Shown here: positions 43,565 to 57,145 of the stretch, in pieces
Layout of the letters: every line of letters begins with the position of its first letter
Numbering within the stretch: position 1 is the first letter of the stretch
NCBI RefSeq assembly: GCF_000835495.1
Contig: NW_015622541.1
Coordinates: 6,944,001 to 7,008,000, forward strand
Direction of reading: 5' to 3'
Length of the DNA: 64,000 bases
DNA from: Cladophialophora immunda
Lineage: Eukaryota > Ascomycota > Eurotiomycetes > Chaetothyriales > Herpotrichiellaceae
Program-made: the position numbers and the translations under genes
Notes under the pieces: generated by a model
The model's input: the letters and a program-made list of their open reading frames with translations, nothing else
Told to the model about the DNA's origin: nothing
Databases searched by the model: none

Positions 43565-45524
43565 TCATCCGTTGGGAACATGATACAACGAGGAGAGTAA
43601 TTCCAAATCCTTGGCAATGGTCGGACTCGAATCAACGAAATCATAGATGAATTTTACCATCCTGGTGCACCAGGGCTCGAATCCGGAGGGAAGGCTGTCT
43701 CTTAGCCGGAAGTCAGGTGAGTTTTTGAAGGCATGGAAGATGAGCAGCTGCCCAAAGAATTGTCCACATGCAAAGTATTTCAGGGGCTCAAAGTTCTGCA
43801 TTCTTGCGCAGACATCCAACGTCATGTGCCAATCCATGGCATATTCCAGCGCTTCTGCACATAATCTGAGCTCGGTGTCGTTGACCGAGGCAGGATTTTG
43901 AATGGCTTTATACAGGAATGGTCGCCCTAGGTGGAAAATCGACACCCGGTAACGCATTTGAAGTAACGCGACAACAACGGCGTCGGCCGGGCATTCGAAA
44001 CTTTGCTGTTCCCGGCCGCTGGCGTAGCGGAGCGCCTGAGGAAGATTGGCCCGCCATTGCTCAAGCTGGTGGCGGAGCTCTTCGGCAACTTTGGTTGAGG
44101 GGTTGCTGAAGAACAGCTCATCCTTGATTCGATTGAGGATGATTCTGTGGGCGATCTGTGCGAGGAAATGGTAATGATAGAATGAGTCATCCGAATCTTG
44201 CGGGCGCGAACCGATGGCATAAGGATACGTGGTGAATTTGGGTAAGGGGACGTCCTCTTCCCATGCCTTCAGGCTGCTGGGCGGCAGCTCCAACTCTTGA
44301 ACAACAAGACTCTCAAGCATGAGCGAGCACCAGAATAGTCGTGCTTGCATATCCGCCAACCACTCGTCAACGGGTTCGGGGGGGCATTTCCAGTACGCAG
44401 TGCAGATGACTGCCGCCCGACCGGCTTCCAGCCATTTATCAACCGGCCGCATGGCTTGCGCATAGAACACGGCCGATGTCAGGTAATATTGGCAAGCCTG
44501 GATGTCCCGCTCGGAAAGGCAGAAGCCCACTCGCCTCCGGGCTTCATTGAAAAAGCTGAGGCCGGCGATTTCTTCTTCCATAATGTGTCGGATGATTGGA
44601 GTTATCGAGGCTTGATTGGATATCTCAAATCCCCCTTCCTCGTATGCTTTGAGGCCCATGCACCCCAACGCCATGACGTTCAGGACGAGGCATGACTCTA
44701 TGCCGTGGCCGAACCCTTCTCGGACTACAACAGCAAGGGTGCTGAGAAAGTAAAAGTCGCGGTCGATGCATGGATATACTCGGTTGAAGGTGTCGAAATA
44801 AGCATTCGACAAATCCTTCACGGAAGACAGGCTGAGGGAGACGAGCCAGTCAGGTGTTGACATGGCACCTTGCGCCGAGATGACCGGCTCAAGTGATGGC
44901 CGTGCCGACTCCAGCAGAGTAGGATAGCTTCTCTCCAGGTTGCGAACCTCGGACGTAAGGCTGCTTGGGAGGAGAGCCTGCACACCTGGCCAATGAATCG
45001 TTTGACGGGCACTAAATGACAGAACAGCAGATTGGGCGCTCGACTGTCGAGGCAACTGTCTGGTACTTGACAGCGGCGAGGAAAGGGATTGATGGGAGAC
45101 CACGGAATCCATGTGGTAGGGGCTTTCATTGTGAGGGAGATTGGAGTCGCTTCGGTGTCCCTCGGGTTCTTGAATGGCCTTTGCGATCGCTGGGACGGAC
45201 AAGTGGTCAAGTTTCGATTCCATGCGCCTCAACGTGTTGAATATCATGCTCATCGAGATCTCATTTCTGTTGTTCCTAGTTAGTCTCTGGTGGACGGAGG
45301 TGGATTTTGACGCACTTAGTAGGCTTGCGCTCTGCATAAGTACACTCGATTCCCAGACTTTTGCAGAGGCTGCAAGGCATGTCCTCGTCACATCTCGTCT
45401 TCTTCATGCGACACGCCTCGCATGCCTGTCTGGCAATGAAGTTGCGCTGTCTCTTTGCCGGTCTTGAATCGTCATACGGCGCCTCGTCGCCCTGCGCAAG
45501 GGCGCTGTGGTTTTCGTCACCCAT
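43565..45524 (-). CDS. Zn2Cys6 transcription factor
   Basis: Two exons on the minus strand: 45524-45316 and 45275-43565; 639 aa. The intron is only about 40 nt (45315-45276, GTGCGT to TAG) and joins at a Lys codon. The complete cluster has Cys at 35, 38, 45, 51, 54 and 61, preceded by an RPAKRQR basic stretch that may be a nuclear signal. A short coiled-coil-like helix (NTLRRMESKLDHL) follows. The fungal_trans domain covers about residues 180-450 and contains ADMQARLFWCSLMLESLV. It is adjacent to and co-directional with the FMO gene, which makes it a candidate local regulator (inference). Confidence 0.92.
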
Positions 45525-48768
<3,244 letters not shown>

Positions 48769-49424
48769 TCTTTTGTCGATAGGATTGCTTTCTTGCTGGA
48801 GGGACATTCCACGACTGCCGGGGGGAGGGTAATTGCACATGTCCATAGCCATGTACGGAAGACGGGAAGAAGGAGTGGTGAACTATTCGCCATATAAGAA
48901 ACCCGGAGGGACCGGAGGGGAGCGGTGTTGCAGTAATGCCGGTTCTTCGGCGCCGGTCCTAGAGGATGCCGTCGATCACAATGAAAAAGATAATTGAGAC
49001 CTATCCGTTGCTTTGACCAGCCGTTCGTATGAATACGAGCGCGTCAGCCTTGCCATGTCACGTTTGTCTAGTGCCTGCGGCCTCCAACAAATTCCGAGAC
49101 GAGCACGGGACCGCCAACTCCGAGATCGGCCAGCTGCAAGAGTTTCGAGACGCAACGGCCCCCCGGCTTGACGCCTTTCTTCTCCAACTAAAACAAATTT
49201 AGTTCCCGAGGCGAAAAGGTGCCTCGAAACAAGTGATAATGAGGGGTCTCGGTAATTGGGGAAAACGTTGCACATGGAAAAGACCGTAGGGAAGTTATAT
49301 ATAGGTAATCGTCTGTGCCTGTCTCTTGTTTTCTGGTTGAGTGTTAGTTACCCGAGTATTCTTAACTATAGGTCAGTTGGAGTGAGTTTCAAGGATCCTA
49401 GAATTTACAGAAATACCCACCGTC
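48769..49424. other. Intergenic region, hexosaminidase / PrpD-family gene
   Basis: 656 bp between two plus-strand genes. No further gene or repeat seen. Confidence 0.5.
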
Positions 49425-50855
49425 ATGCCTGCTACCGCCGAAGCTGTGAATGGTGTGAACGGAGTACACAAACCGGGCGACATACCTGTTACGAGCATCT
49501 TCTCGAAATTCGTCGCCAATGCGAGTACCGAGGATCTGACTCCCCACATACGAGACCGTCTGAAGGAATACATTATCGACTTCATCGGCGTGACCCTGGC
49601 CGCAAGCCACTCGTCGGAATCGACAATACCGTTCTGCAACGCCGTCAAGGCCCTGGGAGGCCAGAGTAATGGCTCGTGTACCGTCCTGGGCAAGGGTAAA
49701 TCCTTCACCCCTCAATATGCTGGCCTGCTCAACGCCACCTTGGGCCATTCTCTGGATTTTGACGACACCTATGCGAAGGGGACTTTGCATGCGGGCGTCA
49801 CAGCCATCGGTGCAGGCCTGACACAGGCAGAACTGCTGGGCGACCAGGCGAGCATGGACCGGTTCTTGCTTGCTGTTGCTGTGGGATATGAAATCACCTG
49901 TCGTCTAGGCAAGGAGCTCAGCAATGATGCTTACTCTCGCGGCTTTCACAATACCTCCACAGCCGGGATCTTCGGTGCCGTTGCCACAATTGCGGTCCTC
50001 AAAGGCTTGTCGATCGAGACCGTCGAAAACGCGTTTGGTCTGGCAGGCTCCAAGGCTGCCGGGTCGATGCAATATCTCGAGAACGGAAGTTGGAATAAGC
50101 GACTCCACCCGGGTTTCGCAGTGCATGATGCGTTCGTGTGCGTGGCTCTGGCCGAGGCGGGCGTCATTGGTGCGGCGAAGATCTTCGAAGGCACATTCGG
50201 CTTTCTGCATGCGTATAGTCCGAAACCGGATAAAGATCTTATCTACCTCACCGCAGACCTGGGAAGCAGATGGGAGTTTCTCGAGACGTCTCTGAAGCCA
50301 TTTCCGGCCTGCCGCATGACGCACGGCTTCATTGAGCATGCAGTGAGACTGGGGCGTGACAAGGGCTGCTCCAAAGCTCAGGATGTGAAGAGCATCACTT
50401 TGGCGCTGAGTCCTGCAAATGTGAGCGTTGTAGGGGCACCGATCCCCAACAAAATCCACCCAGAGAACATGGTCGACGCTCAATTTTCTGCCTACTTCAC
50501 CACTGCGAACAGCTTCCTGTACGGCTCTGACAATGGCGTCCGCTGCTATGAAAAGGACAGGCTGATGGACAGTCAAATCCGGGAGCTATCTGATAAGATC
50601 AAGTGTGTCGGCGATAGCTCGATCAAGGAGTTTGGTTCGAAGATGAAAGTCGAGTATGCGAATGGGGAGGTCTCTGAGATCGATATCCCCTATCCCTTGG
50701 GGGAACTGCAACACCCCTTCACCCGGGAACAGGTTGATGCGAAGTTCTTCAGTCTGGTGAATCCGATATATGGCGAGGGGAAGGCGAAGAGCATAAGGGA
50801 TGCAGTAAACAGTATTGAAAAGCACACTGTTAGTGAATTGCTTGCCATGTGTTGA
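49425..50855 (+). CDS. MmgE/PrpD-family protein
   Basis: Single-exon gene, 476 aa. It has the conserved all-alpha core with GHSLDFDDTYAKGTLHAG at about 107-124 and the later alpha/beta domain (KPFPACRMTHGFIEHAV). The family includes 2-methylcitrate dehydratase, cis-aconitate decarboxylase (itaconate synthesis) and related enzymes of unknown substrate. No mitochondrial presequence is obvious, whereas fungal methylcitrate dehydratase of the propionate pathway is usually mitochondrial. Neighbours do not include the mitochondrial tricarboxylate carrier or MFS exporter typical of an itaconate cluster, so decarboxylase activity cannot be claimed. Start chosen at the first ATG. Confidence 0.85.
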   Translation: MPATAEAVNGVNGVHKPGDIPVTSIFSKFVANASTEDLTPHIRDRLKEYIIDFIGVTLAASHSSESTIPFCNAVKALGGQSNGSCTVLGKGKSFTPQYAGLLNATLGHSLDFDDTYAKGTLHAGVTAIGAGLTQAELLGDQASMDRFLLAVAVGYEITCRLGKELSNDAYSRGFHNTSTAGIFGAVATIAVLKGLSIETVENAFGLAGSKAAGSMQYLENGSWNKRLHPGFAVHDAFVCVALAEAGVIGAAKIFEGTFGFLHAYSPKPDKDLIYLTADLGSRWEFLETSLKPFPACRMTHGFIEHAVRLGRDKGCSKAQDVKSITLALSPANVSVVGAPIPNKIHPENMVDAQFSAYFTTANSFLYGSDNGVRCYEKDRLMDSQIRELSDKIKCVGDSSIKEFGSKMKVEYANGEVSEIDIPYPLGELQHPFTREQVDAKFFSLVNPIYGEGKAKSIRDAVNSIEKHTVSELLAMC

Positions 50856-51245
50856 GCTGCCTGGGATCAAGGACGTGAGAGAGTATGCATCATGTAAGTT
50901 AAGAATTTGGGTCATCTTTGTACTTTGTTGGTTGATTCATTTCATCAATGGCTTCATCCTCTGCTCTCCTTTTCGCCTCCCTCATTCAGAATAAGATGAT
51001 GCGTGGACTATAAATAGATCTGTGCTTGGGAGTTGATGAAGATGAGAACGGCAGTGGCGGCTGGCTGTCGGCCGTCCACGTGGTTGCTGCCAAGGTAGCA
51101 GCCTGCCAGCCTGACCTGCAACCTGTACTTCATGTCCTCGTCTCTTCTCTCTACTGCTAGAGAATACCCCGCCTCAGCCTAAGGGCACATTTCTTGCAGT
51201 CCACCGTCCTTGCTCGCCCGAGTATCGATCTCTAATTACTTTCGC
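50856..51245. other. Intergenic region upstream of the NACHT-ankyrin gene
   Basis: 390 bp; promoter and leader of the NLR-like gene. No other feature seen. Confidence 0.5.
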
Positions 51246-54200
51246 ATGGATCCCGTCGCCGCGGTCGGTTTACTCGCAAGCATTATCCAACTGATCGATG
51301 CAACCGCCAAAGCCGTCAAATATCTGAACGACGTGAAAAATGCTCCCAAAGAGCGGGCAAGGCTTGCGCGGGAAGCCACCAATCTTTTGGCACTCCTGAC
51401 AGACCTGAGGTATAGAGTCGAAGATGCAAAGTCAACAGATCCATGGTTTGCTGGAGTTCGTTCACTTGGAGTGAAAGGAGGACCGTTGGAGCAGTTTGAC
51501 GAAGCAATAACGGCGCTCACCAGGAAGTTGAACCCTGAGAAGGGTGTCAAGAAGGCCGGGAAGTCTCTGCTGTGGACACTCAACAAGAAGGAGATCGATA
51601 GGATCTTCGATGAAATCGAGCGATTGAAGACGCTGGTGAGCCTTTCGTTGCAAGGGGATCAGTTGTGAGCTTGATAGAACACCACCCTATTTTCCCACCG
51701 GTGCTGACAATCTCAAGTTCGCTGTCTCAATCAATAAAGAAGGATACGGTCCAGGTCGTCAAGGGACTCCAAGACAAAAGAAGCCGTGACATTGTTGCTT
51801 GGATATGCCCGTTGAACTTTGATACCAAGCAGGATGACTTCTTCAAGAGGCACCAGGAAGGGACCGGAGAGTGGTTGCTTCAAAGTCATGCATTTAAGGA
51901 TTGGATGAATGCAACTGGGAAAATTCTGTGGTGTTCTGGACTCCGTATGTATGGTTCCACCCTTTCCACCACTATACTGACATGACTCAAGCGGGTGCTG
52001 GCAAAACAATCATCACGTAAGGATCCCGTTCTTCCGAATGGTGTTCTGGGAGTAATTTGGCTGTCACGGGTTTCTAGATCGATTGTTGTTGATTTTCTTG
52101 AGCGGTCTTTCATCCGTGAAGATGTCGGTATCGCCTACATTTACTGCAGCTACAAAGATCAGGACAACCAAACCGCAACCAACCTCATTGCAAGCCTGTT
52201 GCAACAACTAGCGCGGAGAGCCTCTGTCATTTCGGAAAATATCAAGTCACTCTATGAGAAACACGCTCTGAACAAAGCACGGCCGTCACTTGACGTATTT
52301 TCAAGCCATCTCCAATCAGAAGTTCGTCGATTTTCGGAGGTTTTCATCATTATTGATGCACTAGATGAATGCACTGAAGACAATGGAACTAGGAGAAGCT
52401 TCCTTGACGAGATTCAGAAACTGCAACCTAACGTACATCTGTTGATTACTTCGCGGCACAGTGCCACTATCCAACTCGGGTCAGAAAGTCTGACACATAT
52501 TGAAATTCACGCGAGCGATCGAGATATTGCGAGGTACCTTGAGAATCGGATCGAAAACGCGCATCGTTTGGTGCTACACGTCAGAAAAGACCCGTCACTC
52601 GAAAATACCATCGTCCGCACCATTTCCGAAAAGGTAAAGGGAATGTCAGTAATACGAAACCCTCATTAAGATGTGCAAGTTTGATTGACTCTGCTCCCAG
52701 GTTTCTGTTGGCCCAACTCCACATGGATCGGCTGGCACAGACGTCTTGTTGTCGAGATGTCCGCAGAGCTCTACACAGTTTGCCGAAGGCGTTGGACGAG
52801 GTCTATGACGAAGCAATGAAGAGGATCGAGGGACAAGCTGAAGATGATGCTGCATTGGCGAAAAGAACCCTCTCTCGGATAACCTTTGCTCTCAAACCAC
52901 TAACTGTCAGGGAGATTCAGCACGCTCTCGCCACAGAACCTGGAGACACAGACATCGACGAATATGCAGTACCAGACCAAGAAATTCTGATCTCAGTATG
53001 CGCCGGGTTAGTCACTATCGATCAGGAAAGCCAAATCATTCGTTTGGCCCATTACACTACTCAAGAATATTTCAACCGCACCCATGCAACCTGGATTCCA
53101 CATGCGCAGACTAGCATCGCCACGACCTGTCTCACGTACTTGCTGTTCGATAAATCTGCCAAGGACAGCTATAACACCGGAGATGAGTTAGGCTCTCGAA
53201 TGTTCACGTATCCTCTCCATCGGTATGCCGAGTTACATTGGGGTGATCACGCACGTGGGGAGCCGGAAGATCGGGTCAAGGACCTGGTTCAGATGTTGAT
53301 TCTGCGCAGGTCGAATTCGAGACCCGCTAACAATTCCTTGACAATTTTTAAGCATAGACCTGAGGTGGATTTTGTTTTTAGATCAGAACGGCAGAAACTT
53401 ATCACTGGATTACATGTGGTGTCAGGATTTGGGCTGGCAACAATACTCCGGCATCTACTCAAACAAGGCTGCCAAGACATTAATTGCAGGACTTCGGAGG
53501 AGTTTACGCCGTTGTCATTCGCTGCTCAATATGGGCAAGTTGCGACAGTGCGTGAGTTACTCGAGCATGGAGCCGATATTAGCGCCAAGAACAGTCACTT
53601 TCAAACGGCACTTCATCTAGCCGCAAGGACCGGGAGTGAGGCAGTGGTGAAGCTACTTCTTGAACATGGGGTTGACCCTCGTTCTAGGAGCGGCTTGCGC
53701 GACACACCACTAGGGGCCGCCTCGTTGAGTAGGGCAGCACTGGTACGGCCAATATTTGAACATGGTTGCGACCCTGACACTAAAGACTTCTCTGGGAGGA
53801 CGCCTTTGTCTCATGCTGCGGAACAGGGTCATGAAGCAGTGGTGCGGCTCCTTCATGAATATAGGGTCAAATGTGATTCCAAGGACGATGACGGCAGGAC
53901 GCCTCTGCTCTATGCCGCCCGTCAAGGGAATGATGCTGTCATACGACTGATCCTTGAATACGGCGCCGACCTCAATTTCACGGACAAATTTGGACAGACG
54001 CCCCTCCACAGTGCCGCCAAGTTCGGACAAGAGTCGGCTGTGCGACTGCTCCTTGAATACGGCGCTGACCTCAATCTCACAGACAAATCTGGACAGACGC
54101 CCCTCCACAGTGTCGCCAAGTTCGGACCAGAGTCGGCTGTGCGACTGCTCCTTGAATACGGCGCCGACCTCAATCTCACGGACAAATGGGGACAAACGCC

Positions 54201-54297
54201 CCTTCGCAGTGCCGTCGTGTTCGGACAAGAGTCGGCTGTGCGACTGATACTTGCATTTTCCAAGACCAACGTGGACCTAAGGATAACGAGGGACTGA
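51246..54297 (+). CDS. NACHT-ankyrin (NLR-like STAND) protein
   Basis: Five exons: 51246-51664, 51718-51944, 51992-52016, 52078-52644 and 52701-54297; 944 aa up to the first stop. The N-terminal 140 residues are helical, like fungal STAND N-terminal domains. The P-loop GLPGAGKT (about 214-221) is encoded mostly by the 25-nt exon 3. Walker B (VFIIIDALDEC) is near 311-321 and ITSRH is a sensor-like motif. A helical linker follows, then ankyrin repeats from about residue 660 to the end. Fungal NACHT-ANK proteins are signal-transducing ATPases linked to non-self recognition and cell death; whether this one is, is unknown. The last repeats are close DNA copies. The frame ends inside a repeat, and homologous repeat sequence continues downstream in other frames. 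Confidence 0.85.
51992..52016 (+). other. 25-nt microexon encoding the NACHT P-loop
   Basis: The exon reads from CGGGTG to CATCAC between CAAG and GTAAGG. With flanking bases it encodes PGAGKTIIT. Skipping it would remove the ATP-binding loop and shift the frame. Inferred from splice signals and protein motif. Confidence 0.7.
53932..54228 (+). repeat. Three tandem 99-bp ankyrin-coding repeats
   Basis: Units 53932-54030, 54031-54129 and 54130-54228 share nearly the whole nucleotide sequence; by eye each pair differs at about 10-15 of 99 positions. Each encodes one 33-residue ankyrin repeat with the core SAVRLLLEYGADLNLTDK. A truncated fourth copy begins at 54229. The earlier repeats of the same gene are much more diverged. 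Confidence 0.9.
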
Positions 54298-54847
54298 CAC
54301 CTCTCTTTTACGCTGCAAGAGCTTCAAACGAGGGTTTGATTAAGTTGTTGTTCGACAATGGCGCCGACTTATACTCCCAGGATGTGCTTGGCCGAAATCC
54401 TCTTTCGCAAGCAGTTCAAGCGTTTTTGTCTTGCAAGGGAGGGAAAGAGTGCGAGGAAGGGCATGAGAAAGTAATAAGTCTACTATTGCGGCGCGGTATC
54501 GACGTCGAATGGAAGGACGAAAGCGGTCAGACGCTATTGCACTATGCTGCTGGATCTATCTCCAGCTGCAATGTCTCGGTGCGGCTGCTCCTTGAGCACG
54601 GAGCTCTGGTGGACTCCAAGGATAACCAAGGTAGGACACCGCTGTGGTGGGCGTTGGCGAGGACAGAAAATGAGAAGTTGGCTTATGCTGCTTATCACAG
54701 TGATGAGAGGTGAGAGCGGCGGCGGGTATTCTGCTCCAGCACGGGGCGGACAAGGATTCTCTCGACGTCGACGGCGTGTCGCCAGAAATCGTTGTCAAAA
54801 CAGGCATGAGGTTACCGGCCATCAAACTCAGGATGGACACAACTTGA
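54271..54847 (+). pseudogene. Out-of-frame ankyrin continuation of the NACHT gene
   Basis: After GAC at 54274-54276 the ankyrin pattern (KDNEGLTPLFYAARASNEGL...) continues in the frame displaced by one base and runs to a stop at 54711-54713. Around 54705-54710 it moves again, and a further ankyrin-like end (AAAGILLQHGADKDSLDVDG) runs to a stop at 54845-54847. Each step is what a single missing base would give. This is either decay of the tail, assembly error, or (less likely) unrecognised splicing. No restored reading is asserted. Confidence 0.7.
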
Positions 54848-55448
54848 CTTCAAGTCCTCAACTGATGAGCTGCGCACCGAAAGAGGCTGCAAGACTGTCG
54901 TATACATGGATAGTCGGACGGCACACTCTGGAGAGACGGACCAAGAACATAGGTAAAAGTCCACAACTACTTCATATATGTCGGCCAATTCAGTGCCATG
55001 ATACTCGGGGTCAGGGTAGAACACTACGGGGTTGGTGATGACAGACCACTATTTCGAGTCAAAGTCACGACGATTTAGTAACGAGGATACAATGTTCGGC
55101 AGGTATTCGTTGCCTTTCTAATCGTATGCCAACTGTATACCTCGTACGCACCCGTTCGAAGTCTAGGTAGCGAGGAGAATGTGGAGGACAGTGAGTAAGA
55201 AAAGAGTTCCATCGATTCGCCTATGTTCCCGTTCCCAGCGCGAATGCGCGATACGAAATGCGAAGTAATGCTTGAATGGATTTAGGTTGAGATCGCGACT
55301 TATGAGCAGCTTATATCTGACTAACGCGGCGCCTGTATTTTCATTGGCGATCTGGCGGGTTCAGGGATCCGGTATCTACCCAATTCCGAGTACCTGTCTA
55401 TCAACAGATATTTGGTCATTGTCGAGCGAACAAATCAGAACCATATAC
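54848..55448. other. Intergenic region, NACHT gene / aminotransferase
   Basis: 601 bp. It includes ATG 55302, which is in frame with the next gene and could give a longer N-terminus, but the sequence between is not convincing protein. Confidence 0.45.
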
Positions 55449-57145
55449 ATGAATAGACTATTTCCTGTCTTTCGTCCTCGCGGAAGGGTCGCCTCGAAAT
55501 CGGCCCACTTCAGTCTCTCCTCTAGATCCGCTGCCCTTTCCACTCACATACACAAAGACAGAGAGGGCGAGAGTGCACGAGCGGGAGATCTCGAAGACAA
55601 AAAGATGCCCGAGGGCTACATCTCGCAGCGGGCCCTGTCCAACTTGTCCCCGCCGACGCCGGACCTGCACGCCGTCCGCGCGCACTGCTTCTACAACCAG
55701 TACGACCCGGCGAGCAACCCGGGCGGCATCGTCGCGCTCGCCATCGCCGAGAACAAGCTGATGCGCGAGGAGATCTGCGCCCACGTCAACAGCCATATGA
55801 ACATCACCCCCTGGCACTTAACGTACGGCCACGGGCCGGCCGGGGCGCTCGAGCTGCGCAGGACGCTGGCCGGGTTCGTGCGCGAGGTGTTCCGGCCCAG
55901 CATGGGCATCGATGAGAAGAACGTCTGTATCTGCCTCGGGGCGGGCAACGCGGTGGACAATCTCGCCTTCTGTCTCGGGGAGCCCGGCGACGGCATCCTC
56001 GTGGGCAGGCCGCTCTATGTGGGATTTTTCCCGGACATGGAGGCCCGGGCCAAGTACGTTTTGTCTCTCCTTTCGTTTCCCTTACCCTTTGGGTCTGCTT
56101 CCTCCCCACCGAGTGTCCTTCCGATTTTACAGCCCCCGACTTTGACGCCGGGAGGGTTCCGTCCGTCCTGGTTGGAAGCTTACCTTGAGTCGGGGACGTC
56201 AGAGTCAAGCCCGTCCTGGTCCCCTTCGGTGCTGATACGGATCCCACCTCCGCCGCGGCGGTCCCCTTCTACGAAGCTGCCCTGCAGCGATCCCATGCCG
56301 CGGGCGTGCCAATCAGGGCGATCCTCCTGTCGAACCCGCATAACCCGCTGGGGAGACCGTACGAGACTGACTTCCTCGTCGGTATCATGCGGCTCTGCTC
56401 AAAGTACGAAATCCACCTGATCTCCGACGAGGTCTATGCGCGCTCGAATTTCCCCAGCACCGACATCCCCCACCCGCCTTCCTTTGTCTCAGTCCTTTCG
56501 TTTAACTTGGCCGAGTACATCGACCCGTCGCTGGTCCATGTGATCTATGCGATGAGCAAGGATTTCTGCGCCAACGGGATCCGCGTCGGCGCCCTGATCT
56601 CGCCCGCCAACGGCACGGTGATGAAATGCTTCCGCGCGGTCGCGAGTTTCAGCCGCGCGTCGCAACTCGCGGAACACGCCTGGCTGAATTTACTCAAGGA
56701 CAGGCCCTTTCTGGACACTTATTTCCCGCTTCTGCAACGGAGGATGACGGACGCGTACGAATTCACCACCGCGTTTCTGAAACGGCACGGGATTCCGTAC
56801 ACCAAGGCGAGCGTGACGAGCTTCATCTGGGTCGATCTGAGCCGGTACCTCAGGGAGGACAGCGTCGAGGCGGAGCTAGAGTTGAACTGGAAAATGGCCC
56901 GTGGCGGGGTGTGGTTGGCCATGGGAGCGAGCTTTGCCAGCGAGAAGAACGGGAATTTTAGGATTACCTTTGCGACGCCGAGAGAGGAACTGAGTATGGG
57001 ACTGGAAAGGTATGAGACTACCACTCTTCCTCGCTTGCTCGTGCTGCAAGACCGTGGACCGACGTGTGCTGACCAAAAGTCGGCCGACAGATTAATCAAA
57101 GTTTTGAAGGACGTCGACGAAGAGCTAAACAAGGTAAAGAACTAA
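55449..57145 (+). CDS. ACC-synthase-like PLP aminotransferase (fold type I)
   Basis: Three exons: start to 56053, 56203-57009 and 57091-57145. From ATG 55605 the product is 436 aa, the usual length of this family; from ATG 55449 it is 488 aa with an Arg/Ser-rich, acid-poor extension (MNRLFPVFRPRGRVASK) resembling a mitochondrial presequence. The PLP lysine is in YAMSKDFCANGIRVGAL (K269 counted from 55605). NPHNPLG and SDEVYARS are the other cofactor blocks. The group includes 1-aminocyclopropane-1-carboxylate synthase and general aminotransferases; many fungal ACS-like proteins are not shown to make ACC. The first intron is long (149 nt). The second (57010-57090) is 81 nt with no stop in frame, so retention would simply add 27 residues. 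Confidence 0.85.

Noticed and set aside
57010..57090. Reading straight through the last segment of the ACS-like gene
   Set aside because: The segment has clear GT and AG ends, and its removal gives a typical family C-terminus; read-through is possible but less likely.
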